From Lingula anatina (taxonomy: Eukaryota; Brachiopoda; Lingulata; Lingulida; Lingulidae), in the NCBI RefSeq assembly GCF_001039355.2, contig NW_019774491.1:204630-268629 (forward strand): a stretch of 64,000 nucleotides of DNA, read 5' to 3'. The notes below the pieces were generated by a model. That model was not told the DNA's origin and did no database searches. It saw nothing but the letters and a program-made list of their open reading frames with translations. Below, piece after piece: positions 1 through 13,774 of the stretch. The position numbers and the translations under genes are program-made. Every line of letters begins with the position of its first letter. Position 1 is the first letter of the stretch.

Positions 1-916
1 TTACACAAGTATTTATTAATCAATCAAACTGAAGAGTCACATGTAATCTTTCTCCCAATTACAAAATTGAGTGGGGTTTTGCAATTAGTCTTAGCATACA
101 AAGACTATCTGAATTACTATATTTAAAATTTGAATAATACCAGTAAGTTAAATGTCAAATGAACAGGACTTTGGCACAAGGGCAATAATTTCAACCAAAG
201 ATTAATTTCCACGTATCCAAAAGAATTTTTCAGCTTTTACAAACCATCCACCTATCAAGTTCAAATTCAATAATATAACTTGCTATCAGGTTTGTTTAGT
301 AAATTACTGAAGCAAATAGTATATTTTCCTTCCTTGCATTCCAAATTTGTATAAAGTGCTACTTTTTAGTCCTATATTACAAAGAATGTACATGCCTTTA
401 GTTTTGACAGAAACGCATTGATTTAAAAAATAAATAAATAATTTCTACTATGTTGAAAATCTTGCCAATAGTCTTTTTATTATGAGATCAAGTGTTAGCC
501 AACATAAACAATGAAATCACACCATCAAATTGAGAGAGAGCACCATATTTCAATAATTCAACAACTGCATATATTCACATTAAAAAAAAAAAAAACATAC
601 ATTTAGTGAATCCAACAACAGTTTCAGTTAGGTTAACTTTTGTTAGTCAATATAATTATACGTGACTTCAAACAAAAGACAGTAAATACACTGTATATGT
701 GGCGTGACACACCTGAAAACACTGGTCAATGTTAAGTAAGCGTTGAGGCAAATTATCCTGTGACTATCATAAAGCATAATGTTACTGTTGTTGGTGTTAT
801 TGTTAAATTGTTAGGTTATGTCAACAGCTACCACCAGAAGGAACATATAAGTACATGTACAACATGCATATATATATTTGTAAAGAGCTGAAATAAACAT
901 GGCCATAGAGGGTAAT

Positions 917-968
<52 letters not shown>

Positions 969-2168
969 GTTTGTTGGTTGGTGGGGGAAGAAGCCAATTC
1001 TTTTTGACACTGTAATAACTATTTTCTAGTAGGAAGTTTGACTGAGTTATTATACTTTACCATCTCTGCAATGGGCAACATGTTCAAATGACGCAATACA
1101 AATAACATTGCACCATGAGGAAAACAGTACCCCTGGTACATTGTTCATTCATGTGATTGAAGAAAAGCACAGTACATGTAGCTGGTGAAGAATGCTGTTT
1201 TTATCTATGTGTAACACTACTTCTGAAATCTGGTAGCATACATTTTGTATAGCAGTGAGAAGAGATTTTTACGAGAGGATTCATGAAATAAAGTTGATGG
1301 TTGAAGTGATAGATGTATCCTAAAGTGAGCTACTTACTGATGCTATTAACTCAAATGCTGCCTAAAATAAATATTTGGATGGTAAAAAATGGATATGTAA
1401 CTATGACCTTAAAGTATATGATATTTGTATATGTAATTAAATAAAAAATTTCAAACCAACTATCGATTAAAACTACACAATCCCTGTAAGACCTTAACAC
1501 AGCAGATCAAAATTAATAAAATTATAAAAAATTTACCAATTTTTATCACTTAAGTATACCATATCCAAACATTTTCCAAAAAAGATGAACTATAATTTCA
1601 ACATCTGAGTTCTAAATGTCTCATTTTTACCATCATTAGTGAAATTTGAGAGTCCAATAAATAAATAAATAAATTAATTAATTAATTAATAAGTTGGAAT
1701 CCAAAAACTGATTTACTATTTGGAATTCTGTGAACAATTTTAGTATACCTTGGTGATAAGAAAAATGATGACATTAAAAATTTCCAATTTTTTGCTATGT
1801 GGAGGTCTTATGCTTTCATAATCTTGCTAAAATATAAATGTAACAATTATCAAACTGTCTTCTCAGCTCATGAATAAGTCAAGCAGTTTATTTTTCATAT
1901 TAAGCATATAAAAGCCATAAAAAAAAAACCCACAACCTATGGCTATTCATGCATTTTAAATGTCTACTCTCTCTGTTATGTTTTTCCTGTAACCATATAA
2001 AAGTACAATGCTGTTAGATGAACATCACTGAACATACAAATCTTAGTTAAACTGTGCTCTGTCATATACATATAAACCAACTTCAGCACTTCAACCAATT
2101 CTATGCTGATTAAACAATCCGTAGTCAATTCAACACTGAATTGCATACCAGCAAGCAGTCACGCATAC
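1..2168. other. intron of the FAM194-domain gene (between exons 9 and 10, block A)
   Basis: AT-rich intron with no coding signal. It holds a GT microsatellite at 918-965 and small AAAT/TAAT repeats near 1660-1690. It corresponds to 12817-14957 in block B. Confidence 0.7.
918..965. repeat. (GT)n microsatellite
   Basis: Uninterrupted TG dinucleotides. The same locus in block B (about 13731-13771) is shorter and has one interruption, as expected for two alleles. Confidence 0.95.
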
Positions 2169-3531
2169 CTTGGGCTTCATCTGCTTCTTTGCTTTCTGTG
2201 GCATCTTTTTCTTTGCAGCTGGATTCTCATTGGCTGCCAAAGAGCTGAGGTTCAGACCAGACATCATTTGACCCTGAAATAATGATTTACATGGCCTTTT
2301 ACATATCTGAAGGTTGTGAAAGGAATGCTTTATAATATGAATTATTGAATTCTGGGTAAGAATAATGAACTTCCCAACCAATTGGTGCTTTGGTTGTTGA
2401 GTGTCTTTTAAGCCAGAGCCTCATGCTGACATTACTCTGGTTTCCCAACCACAATGACTTCACTTTATAATATAAATGCAACTGTAAGTGGTTTACAATA
2501 AGTGTACCCTATCTGCAATGCAAGCACGCCTTCAGTCTCTTACCAGATCCTCCACCTCTGCAGCCCCAGATTGCAGGCCCACTTTAAACTTGACAGTTTC
2601 CTTGTTGGCACTAAAGAACAGCTCCAATTTGGAGTGACTGGAGCAGCGGAAGGTCAGGTTGTTATTGAGCTAAGGGGTGTCATGAAAAAAAAAGTGAAAA
2701 TACAATTAATTAAAAAATATTTAGAAACTTGGTTAAGGAAAATCCCTACTATATTCTATTATGCTGTACAAGGCAATCGTGACAATACACAACAACAAGT
2801 TCAGCTAAACAGGATTCAAGAACAGACAAGGATATTTCACTATTCCCTAGAATATATCTCACTTTTTACAGGATAATATAAAATTGCTACAAAATGAATT
2901 ATCATACTTTATGAGATCTTTATTGTAAATATAAATATAAATTTTAAAGATATCAAAATGTTGGTCTCTCCATTTGGTACAGCAGAGGACTTCATCCTTT
3001 AGCATGTACCTGAATAATAACTGGAATGGGCAGCTTTCCATGGGCTGGTGGCCACTGCCACCGCTTGATGACAGAACCATAGGTGTCACTCATGCTACCA
3101 CCTTCAGCATTGGCAAGAAATCTAAAGCATAAAGACAAATAGGATTGGGAGCTTTCATATTTTAAATTCATTCATTAATTAAATAAAATGTTTTCATTCA
3201 TCAATTTTGTTTGATTTATATAACTATTATTAACCTTGTAAAAAATAACTTTACTTTGCTTAATTTTCTTGTTTTGGCAGCTTTCTTCCCTTTTTTGTCA
3301 TTCTCTCTCTTTTTTCAATCTTCATTTCCAAGTCTATCTCTTACCTAACTACTCCATTGGGATGATAGCAGGTAGCATTCCCCTGAGGAGTAAAGCACCC
3401 AAGCATGGTCAGCTCAGCATTGTCTTCATATGCCACAGTGTAATATGTCTTCTTCCCTTCACTCTGCCCTGCCAGCGTGGTCACCACTGCCATCCTGCCA
3501 GATGGGTAACTAGCACAGGGGTCAAGGAATC

Positions 3532-3569
<38 letters not shown>

Positions 3570-5222
3570 TGAAAATATCAATTGGCAAATTTTTACATAT
3601 TTATATGTGCCTAAGTGGTTTTATTTCTTCTTTTTTTCCTCTGAGTCACTTTTTTATGCATTATGTTCATAGAGCACTGACACGTGTGTAGAATATTTTG
3701 TATAAATTTTTCATAAAACTGTATGTGTCAGTATTGCAGAGTCTGAGCTTCAGATAAGAAGCAAGTCAACTTCTTCACTTTCAACTTTCCACATTTGCCC
3801 CTCTATCTAACAAGCCTTCACATGGAGATTTTAAAAATGAAGACCATGGCATGCATCAGATCTGAGCCTGAAGATAACACTGCAAAAAGGATACAACAAT
3901 GTTGTTGAGCCATCAGCCATCGAGCACATGTACATCTTCCTGGTTTCCTTCCATTCTAACACAGGGACTGTAGGCAGGAATGGCTGGGTGCTAGATGCCC
4001 CAGAAGACACTCCTTTGCTGCTTCCCTTACGCATTTTATTTATTGCCTCTTTCTTGGTGTCTCCATAGTAACGGATAATACTGGGCTTATCCAAACCCAT
4101 TTCTTTCTCTTTGATAAGTTGCTCTTTGCTAAAATCATAAATTGTTTTATATAAGTATAATTTTTGGCATTTTTTAGCTTTATAATGTGTTATTTATATC
4201 TAACATTTACATGCAATACTAATAATATAATGCTGTTGAAGAAATACAGAAATATACATAGATCTACTAGTATCTGCCTTGCTATATGGATGATTCAGGA
4301 TGAAGGGGTAACTTGTATGTGTTCCAAACCCCCAGCAAAATACCCAACATGAAACACACTTTTCTCTCTTCGTGAGAAGGCACTGCAGGTAAATCTGGCA
4401 TTTTCTATAGAAAATGAAAATAATAAAGGATTCCACGGTTTTCCAAGCTCACCCCTGTATCCTGGCCTGCTGCAGTCTGTGCGTGGCCCACATTAGCACC
4501 GTCTCTTTCTCTGTGTCAGTTTTGATGTCTGGGTGCACAATCCAACCTGAACAGAAAGAAAAAAATTGAGGTATATCAATAATAAGATATCAAAAGTGAG
4601 TGGAAAACCTGTTTTGATAACAAAAACTGAAATAAACATATCTGGAGTTTTTTTGTTTTTTTAATTTTTTTGAAAAGTTATATTTTCTAGGCTTCTTGGT
4701 TCACTTCAGTACAGAAATGCTATTCAGCAACAACAACATGCTGACAGTTTACTAAACTTACCCTTTTCATCACACTGCTTATTGGAAAGCATAAACTGTA
4801 TTGTTGAGACAGTATATGGCTGGTTTGTGACAGCTAAAATGTTGAAAAAGGCTCTAAATTACTACATAAAATTTTACATTGACTAAATATATGATTTACT
4901 CTAAATTCATGTAACAAGCACTATTTCAAAAATAAAATTCATATTACATTTCTATGGTTCATTAGAATCCAAAATTCATAATTTTCTGAACTGATTTTTA
5001 ACAGTTAAAAATAACCAAATAATCAATTCATAGCTTTAACACTTGATGCAAAAGCAAAGCATGCAAATAAGCAGTCAGATAAAATAGCAATAGCAGTAGC
5101 TGGTGACAGCAGTCCTCCCATGATCGACTTACACTTAGTTTCTGAGGGCGCCTCTACCACTGAGGTGGCACTCTCTTTTGGCTGCTGCTTTAGTGGAGGT
5201 GCACTAGATGGAACATTTGTGA
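2169..5222 (-). CDS. FAM194-domain protein, allelic partial copy (exons 2-9, block A)
   Basis: This is the counterpart of exons 2-9 of the block B gene, at 5222-5133, 4833-4762, 4546-4453, 4128-3895, 3509-3345, 3121-3010, 2669-2544 and 2273-2169. Every exon has the same length and phase as in B. The coding differences I checked in exons 8 and 9 are synonymous, while introns carry SNPs and small indels. Exon 1 is missing because block A ends at 6810 just where block C supplies it (22281-21366). Exon 10 and later would lie left of the window. I read this as the second allele, not a second gene. Confidence 0.8.
3531..3569. repeat. (AAT)n microsatellite
   Basis: Trinucleotide run in an intron of block A. 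The block B counterpart at 16318-16355 is a few bases shorter. Confidence 0.95.
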
Positions 5223-6810
5223 CTGCAGGGAAATTGTGAGAAGAAATAAAAAAATGAAGAAAATAATAATAATAATAATGTGCAATACAGATTTTGAAAG
5301 GATCATTCAATGTTTCAGAAGTAAATAATACACCCTAAATAATAAATAAAGAAGTTCAGACTCTGAAATTCCTAAATGAAAAGCCATAAATCAAACAGTG
5401 ATATACTAGATCAGGTCAAACTAAAGAATGCATACAAAATAATCAAATGAAATGAAATAAAGTAATTTTAACTTTTTTTCTTTTAAAATTTGTAAAATCA
5501 TATCAATTACTGAAATCCTATCCAATATAACTGATTTTTGGGCTTTAATGGTTAATTCCCTCTTGATCTTTTCCTAACATTTGCACTTTCTTTGCTATTT
5601 TCCAAACTCATCTAATGAATAGGCCATAATTTCAGAACATTGCTTTGTGCAGGACCTGCTGTGTAAATTATCAACAAATGCTTCTCATGAGAAAAAGGAA
5701 AATGAAAAAAAAATCTTGTTTCCTCTTTTCAAAGAAAATGCCCTGGTCAACACTATTTGTTAACAGGAGTAAATCTCTCATGCTGGCAACCCTGAAGCAT
5801 ACTACTGTAAGTACTATGGAACATCAATACATCAAAACCTCGATCGTACTCAAATATCCCCAATCCAAGTACACACATTTAAGAAAGCACATGCTTGTGT
5901 GTCTGTGGAATAAATATTTGACAATTCTACATTCAATGATCTCTGGAAATATAGATAAGGCACTTTCTTGGTGTTGATTCAAATGCAAATATTTGTTATC
6001 TTTGGAGCGGAACAGAATTGTGTGTGACTGTGAATGATTATTCAAGCAACTGCTCATGGCAAGTACTTCCAAAAGTCTCCCATGAACATAATGCAAATAA
6101 GATTTAAAATTAAACACATCAAGTTAAATGTCAACCAAATGATGAATTAACTGTGCAATTACACTGGAAAAGATATGCCCCTATTAGTGAGTGACCAGTA
6201 TTGTAACCGAACTGGCAAATTAACATTGAGAATGCCATTGAAAATAAATAATTCATCCAAGTATGTTGAGACCATTTATATAGCAGTAAATGTAACTAGT
6301 GCCTAAAGAAGACCTGCGCACAGTTTTTAAATCATTTCAAAACATATTACATAGAGCAGTCAGGGTGAATGCACATTATTTCTCAATTCATGCTTGAAAA
6401 TGATCTCAATAAAGCTATATAAATTTCCAACAAATTATATTCATCAAATGAAATGAGAGAGTTTGTTCTCTGTCTTTCACACAAGTTGTTTGTTACCCTA
6501 GGTTAAGATGTCTTTTGTGTGGCATGTTTTTAAAGGATTTATATTAATAAAGCCACTGTGAATTAAACTCTGGGTTTGTTTTGAAGCAGAACATTCAGCC
6601 AATTGTAATGCACTATTTCAATAAATATATTTTGATTCAAAAACCTTTCATCTTTTAAAGAAGCAAATGTGGATTATATTTATATTTATTCATACTAGGT
6701 ACAGTAGGAAATTTGTTTTCAAAAGAGGTTTGTGATGCCTTGTGAAAAGCAAATTGGAGTGCTTTAAAATGCATTTAATAATGCAAACAGGAAAGTAATG
6801 AGAAACTTTA

Positions 6811-6811
6811 C
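6811..6811. other. single-N contig join (A to B)
   Basis: One ambiguous base separates sequence matching 19571-19585 on the left from sequence matching the far 3' side of the gene on the right. It marks a join between overlapping contigs and is not a biological boundary. Confidence 0.85.
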
Positions 6812-7965
6812 NTTTTCTTCCTTTGAAGTTATTTCAGGTTTAAGATGAAAAAACATGACAAGTAACAGTGAATTTGAATATAAAAGATCCATAAATAATG
6901 ACATGTGAAACATCATATCAGAAAAGAAGGAAATAATTTATTTTTGAAAAGTACTACACAAAAACGTAAATTGATCATTCTAGCCATGATTACAAATGTA
7001 ATGCATTATAACAACTTCTACCTTAAATATCAATCATAATAAAAACAATTCTTGTCTACTTGTAATAATTCTAATGAAGTAGTTTAATTAATGCATCCAA
7101 AATATCACATTTTCACATTTTTACAAGTAGAAGTAGATATTTGGACTGGTACAACAGTCACTAAATATCTAAGGTGAACCACGAAATGAATCTTCAGTGC
7201 ATATGTATATTGTTCATTGTGCTGTTGGATTTTCTTTAGGTGAAGTACGTGAAAATTGTTTTGATTTTCTAAAACATTTTCTTCTGATCTGTTATTACAA
7301 ACAACTTACTTTAGCACAGCTGTTTAAAATATTTTAAAAAATGACAATAAAAATAAATAAATAAACAAATAATAATAGCAATCTTTCATATCACAGAAAC
7401 ATAATAATAATAATAAAGGCATCATTTTATGTTGTGCTCAGACACTTATATCAACATACAAACCAAACAGTTATTAAAGTACAAACTGAAAAAACAGTTG
7501 AAAATCCTGAAGAAGGCCTCACACCAGTTAAATATGACCATCTCTACTTTGGTATCACTCTGAATGGAACAGAACAATAAACAGGAGACCCTACCCTCCT
7601 GTACACCACCCCCTCCCCCCGTTTTTGATCTTTTTAATTAATTTTAATTTTTTTAAGCAACTTTGTTAAGTCTTACATAAAAAGAGGGGAAACCTCTTCA
7701 TTCCTGAATTACTCTACATATGTGTTCATCGTATATGTTAATGTTTTGTCTCATTATGAAGTGTCACACATAGAGATTCCACATTGTCCAATTACAATAA
7801 AAACCCAGACAGAAGCACTTATTTTTGAATATTACACTCTGTTATGGCCAGCAAGATGACTATTTCCTATCACACACCATCCCACAGTCAATACAATGCC
7901 TTATTGTTATGAAAAGCTGTCATATGTAACTTTTCATCTTACTCCATACATAATTCGTCACACCA
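6812..7965. other. 3' flank of the FAM194-domain gene
   Basis: Noncoding AT-rich sequence below the stop at 7966. It contains AATAAA-like words in both orientations but nothing that fixes the transcript end. No other gene is seen. Confidence 0.6.
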
Positions 7966-10900
7966 TCACTTGACACTCTGAGTTCTGGTCAGCGATGTTC
8001 GAATAGGTCTGGTCAGGTGTGCAGTGACCGGCTTGCCCATGTACGTCCCTCCCCTGTGGGGTGAGGTGTCCACATGTCGGGTGCTGTCCCCTTTAGCCAG
8101 GGGGCTCCCTGCAGACAGGGTAAAGGCTACCAGCTGGGTGGAAGTTGTGGGAGCATCCTGGTGAAGTCTGCATGGGAGAGAGAGAGAGATAGAGAGACAT
8201 GCACATCTAAAGACATTACTACAGCAAGAAAGGCAAAGATGGGGGTCCATTAAGAAAAGCTACTCATACACAGCATAATGCAAATCAAGAAAAATGATTT
8301 CAATTAAACAAAGTATCATAGATAACAAAGCACTTTCAATGATTGACTAGCAACTGCTATTCTTTTATATCTAAAAGTAATTTTGAGGAATTAAAAAAAA
8401 ACAAACTTTGAACATGCATATTTCACTCTGTTTGAATCATACTTTCTAAATACCTAGCAGTTTTTGCAATATAAATAATAGAAGTAAGGTCAGTTCATAG
8501 TGTTGCCAATACAGCTGCATGCAGATCAATCAAGATAAAAAAAAAGCTATGCAAACTGTCAACAGTGTACATGCAATAGAGGATCCTGGCAAAAACAATT
8601 TCTGTAAAAATCCTTTTAAAGTGTCCATTTGTACTGATCTCAAAACAATAAGAAATATGAAGAGGAAAAAACTGAAAAGGAAAGCCATACAAATGTTTTG
8701 TCATTAAAAAAAGAGCAGCTGACATGAAGGGAAACTCACAAGCCAGAGAACAATGCAAAAATCACAAGAAAAAAAAACAATTCTCTGAAAGCACTCTAGA
8801 ACAGGTCAACAGATCACTTGATCACAATGGGCTCCAATTGTTTTCTTGTTGCAAGACATCTGAAATATGTAACAAAAGTAAAATTCTTTAAATAACATGT
8901 ATTATATTATATCCGAAACTTCCAAGCAATGTTTAAAATGTCGATCATGGCAGCCAAAAGGAAAAAAATTCCTGAAATGGAACAATATGAAATATGACAA
9001 CAACAAGAACAACAATAACAATTTAGTTTTTTTAGCTTTTTGGAGATACAATACAAATCTTTACCTCAGAAAATGATCAATAGGCATATCATTGGTGTTC
9101 ACAGTGTCACTGGACAAGTTCTTTTCCACAAAAGACTTGGATGACTGGCTCCTTATGCTGACTGCAGTGCCCGGGTTGCCTTGGCGGTCTACACCAGCTC
9201 CCCCTATCTCCCCACCCCAAGCAGCACGCATGCCATGCTGACCCTTCAATGGACTAATAAAAGGAATGAAATAAAATATAAGATTTTATTTTAAATCAGC
9301 CAAATACGTGAAAAGAAAAATTAATCCTGTATCAAAAACTGCATCTTCATCTCATTAGTTTTACAAGTCAATTTAGATTCCAGATAATTTTTTTAATTCT
9401 CAATTTCAATTATATGCTGTAGCTCACAGATTATAAGTTGCCAGTTTTTTTCAACATTGGCACATACAGCAACAACATTCCTGCTGCAATATAGGTAAGA
9501 GGCATAAGAATTGACCTGTGCTATACTTCTTACCTGAACCTAAAATCTTTTGGCAGGCTATGACCCTGTGTGGCATCTCTCATGGTTTTCATCAGCTGTT
9601 TCTGGAAGTCTTTCCTGGCATTGCCGTAGCCATTGAATATGTGATCACAGAACAACAACTGGCCACCCTGGTAGATCTGCAATTATCAAGTTATAGAATT
9701 CATGTGACTGGGCTGTCATGTTCCACAGATGAAATTTAATCATGATGTAATGCACCAATAGTCTGTGTCAAACTATTTTTTAGCCTACTGGCTCTTTGAG
9801 ACACAAGGTTCTAAGAATATACAAGCCCAAAACAGAGTTGGTAGCAAGTAAATAAACAAATGTACAAAATACTTCTGGTCTGGCTTCAAATAATACTGGT
9901 GACTGGAGTGGAGCCAGTAGTTAATGGCACACACTGTATCAATGCAATTCAAATACCAAATGGGTCAGGATCATATTGAAAGGATAAGGATATTTGAAAA
10001 TAAAGAAGCCAGCACATATCCAATCTGACACTAAGGAAAACACAAAGATGTAACTCCCTACCAAGAACATCCCTGGAACCACGTTGTGCCTGGCCAATAG
10101 AAGAGGCTGTGAGTGGTAGGAATCGAATGCTGCAGTTGCCACATCATACTTGAGAATGCGGTATGGATCGTTGCGACACTGAAGACAGGGTCTTGTGCGG
10201 TTCCGGTTCCTCTCGCTGTGGATTTGCTCCAACATAGCATCACATGGACTGGACTGGGGGTACCTAGAGAGACAGGGCAAAGGATGTCTGAGAAAAAAGG
10301 GAGAAGGAGGCATATATTTTGCACATTCCTACATCACATTTTAATGCCATCCCATTGTGTGCCTTTAAAAAATCATCTATCAGACAATTATTTGAAAGGA
10401 TGAGGTTTTGGAATTAACAGCCTTGAAAACTTTCTTGAAATAAGCACAAAAATCTTTCATGAGCTGAAATTTACATCCATAAATTCTGAAAAGAAAAGAC
10501 ACTAAAATTAAGTTTCTATAAGCTCTATTCTGAAAAACTTACAGAGATGAGCATATAGAGAGCACAATGAGTTGCCTGACTGGCACTTGGTTCTTGATGA
10601 AGTCCTCAAACTCCAGGTCTGTGATGTACGGTACCCTGTGTCTATTACACCTGCAGATGGCTCTCTGATCACCCATCAGCTCAGCATGCAGAGCAACTGG
10701 GCATGAGTTCATGGGCACTGGCCAGTGGTGAAGAGGGCCAGTACTGGTCACCTTGGTGGACACAGGACGGACAGCCTGATGACTTGAATTTGGCTTCACC
10801 TTGAATGTGGCGGAAGGACGTGATGACCTGAAATAAATTGAATGAAAAGAACACTAAATACACACACACAACTAGCACATTGGACCTTTCTTCTTGTATA

Positions 10901-13731
10901 TGCCACGGCATTTTGCCATCTTTCATGGTCTTTTTAACTTGAAGTGCTGTTAGAGCAACTCCACCCAATGAGAAACTACAATTTATGATACAATTTTAAT
11001 TAACTTGTGCATTTTAGTTACAGGTAAATGTGCATGTACATGTTCAAAGCTTCATGTATAATAATCATCAATGTTTTAAATGGACATCACAGTGAAATAT
11101 TCTTTTATCCACTTCTGTTGTTTAATATTGTTCTATCTTAATATGGCATACGGTATTCATTAAAATCTTTCCACATCTATAAAAAATGTAGAGTACATAC
11201 GCGCTGCCCACAGATCTTGGAAAAGGAGAACTCCTGGCAATGGACTCCTTGTCTCCTGCCTCACTGTCATCATCCTGGTCCAGGTCAGCATCACCTTCCT
11301 CAAACTTCACCTTGCTAACCATGGCGCCTACAGAGGGCTGGGTGGAGCGGGAACTGGCGGCACTGCTCAGACGCTCTTTCTGGTGACCTGTTGGGAAACA
11401 AATCAAGGAAACATCTGTCTTGTGAGTTGAGAGTTTTTTCCTTTCTTTCTTTATTCCTCTTTTTTTTGTTTGGGGGGGGGGGGGGGGGGGGCATTTTGGG
11501 CCTCTTCCATATACATGGTGTTTTTTTTTTTTTCTGGAACCAAAAGTAAGGTATTATAGGCGTTGAGGTTTTTGTTCACTTACCTGCCATAGCTGACTGT
11601 GCCCTGTTGTCAATGTCTGCAGAAGGCAGAGGAGTGGTGCACTTTCCAACATTAGAAATCTTGTCAACAGCAGACCTGATGTCACGTTTCCTGGAGGCTG
11701 GAGTGTTATCCATCTTCTTCACATCTGGTGACAGTATTCCCAGTGACACCCGATAGTGCTCTAACCAGTCATCTGCTAGGTTTCTGAGGAACAGAAAGCA
11801 ATTAAACAGTTTAAACACAACTTAAAGGGATAACAACTTGCCATATGAGATTCACAATTCAACAATAAATACATTGTTAACAACACAAAGAAATAAAATA
11901 AACTCCATTTTACCACCAAAATGGCAGTTAGCACAATTACTTTGTAATCTGTGCTTGCCATCAAACCACGTAGACCTTCACAGATGGCTACCCTCCATGA
12001 GATGAAATTATTACAAAAAGCATACTTAAAAAAAAAAAAATCAACTAACTTTAAATGTCGGAATGGATTCATTAACCGTTAGTTAGTATGGGATCATGGA
12101 AACATTGTCATTTACCCCAGGAAAACCTAATTTATGGTACCCTTCCCACCAAAATTAAGAGTTGTTATTCCTATAAAACCTCTAATAGCTTCCTTTTAGT
12201 ATACATAATCATAAACTTAAGCCACTTTGGAAAAAATGAATGTCCACTTCAGTAATAATACACAGTTCTATACTGTATACGGACAACAAGAGTTTAGGAT
12301 ATTAACTGGCTGAATACCAATAGCATGTACATGTACTTAAATGTATACTATCAATCACTTACTTGACTTTTCTATGCAATCTTGCAAGCTGCTGACCAGA
12401 TACTTCATCATACTCGGCTTTCTCTGGGAATTCCAGGTATTTTCTCAAGTTACTGATTGGAGCAGTGTACTTGCCCTGAAATCCAGAGAAAAAAGTTAGG
12501 AAGAGACAGGTAAATCACAAATCCATTCATAAATGGGTGGGTTTTCAAGTTTTGATATTTTTTATTAAACTAGTTGCCACCAACTGGTTCTGGTCAACAA
12601 TTTATATAAGATGTTATGTCATTATAAATATATACAAAGCTGTCAGCTGTGTGTTCCACTTATAATAAGATGCTTAATATTCGTAAAAATTGTCATTTTT
12701 ATCAGTTTGAACATGCCTTACAGGAGACACTCCTCTGAAGCTGACCATAATTCCATCTTAACATGTCTGCACCCCATATAATAGTCTAACATGTATCCTT
12801 TTGAGAAGTTATTTATTTACACACGTATTTATTAATCAAACAAACTGAAGAGTCACATGTAATCTTTCTCCCAGTTACAAAATTGAGTGGGGTTTTGCAA
12901 TTAGTCTAAGCATACAAAGACTATCTGAATTAATATATTTAAAAATTGAATAACATCAGTAAGTTAAAATGTCAAATGGACCATATACAGGACTTTGGCA
13001 CACGGGCAATAATTTCAACTAAAAATTAATTTCCACACATCCAAAAGAATTTTTCAGCTTTTACAAATGATCCACCTATCAAGTTCAAACTCAAAAATAT
13101 AACTTGCTATCAGGTTTGTTTAGTAAATTACTGAAGCAAATAGTATATTTTCCTTCCTTGCATTCCAAATTTGTGTAAAATGCTACTTTTTAGTCCTATA
13201 TTACAAAGAATGTACACGCCCTTAGTTTTGAGAGAAACGCATTGATTTAAAAAATAAATAAATAATTTCTACTATGTTGAAAATCTTGCCAATAGTCTTT
13301 TTATTATGAAATCTAATGTTAGCCAACATAAACAATGAAATCACACCATCAAATTGAGAGAGAGCACCATATTTCAATAATTCAACAATTGCATATATTC
13401 ACATTAAAAAAAAAACATACATTTAGTGAATCCAACAACAGTTTCAGTTAGGTTTGTTAGTCAATATAATTATATGTGACTTCAAACAAAAGACAGTAAA
13501 TGCACTGTATATGTGGCATGACACACCTGAAAACACTGGTCAATGTTAGCAAGCGTGTAAGACAAATTATCCTGTGACTATCATAAAGCATAATGTTACT
13601 GTTGTTGGTGTTATTGTTAAATTGTTAGGTTATGTCAACAGCTACCACCAGAAAGAACAGATAAGTACATGTACAACATGCATATATATATTTGTAAAGA
13701 GCTGAAATAAACATGCCCATAGAGGGTAATG

Positions 13732-13774
<43 letters not shown>

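Noticed and set aside
828-1010. Poly-His/Thr protein (also at 13625-13816, 50021-50236 and 52975-53292)
   Set aside because: The frames are produced by GT/AC microsatellites and have no other coding features.
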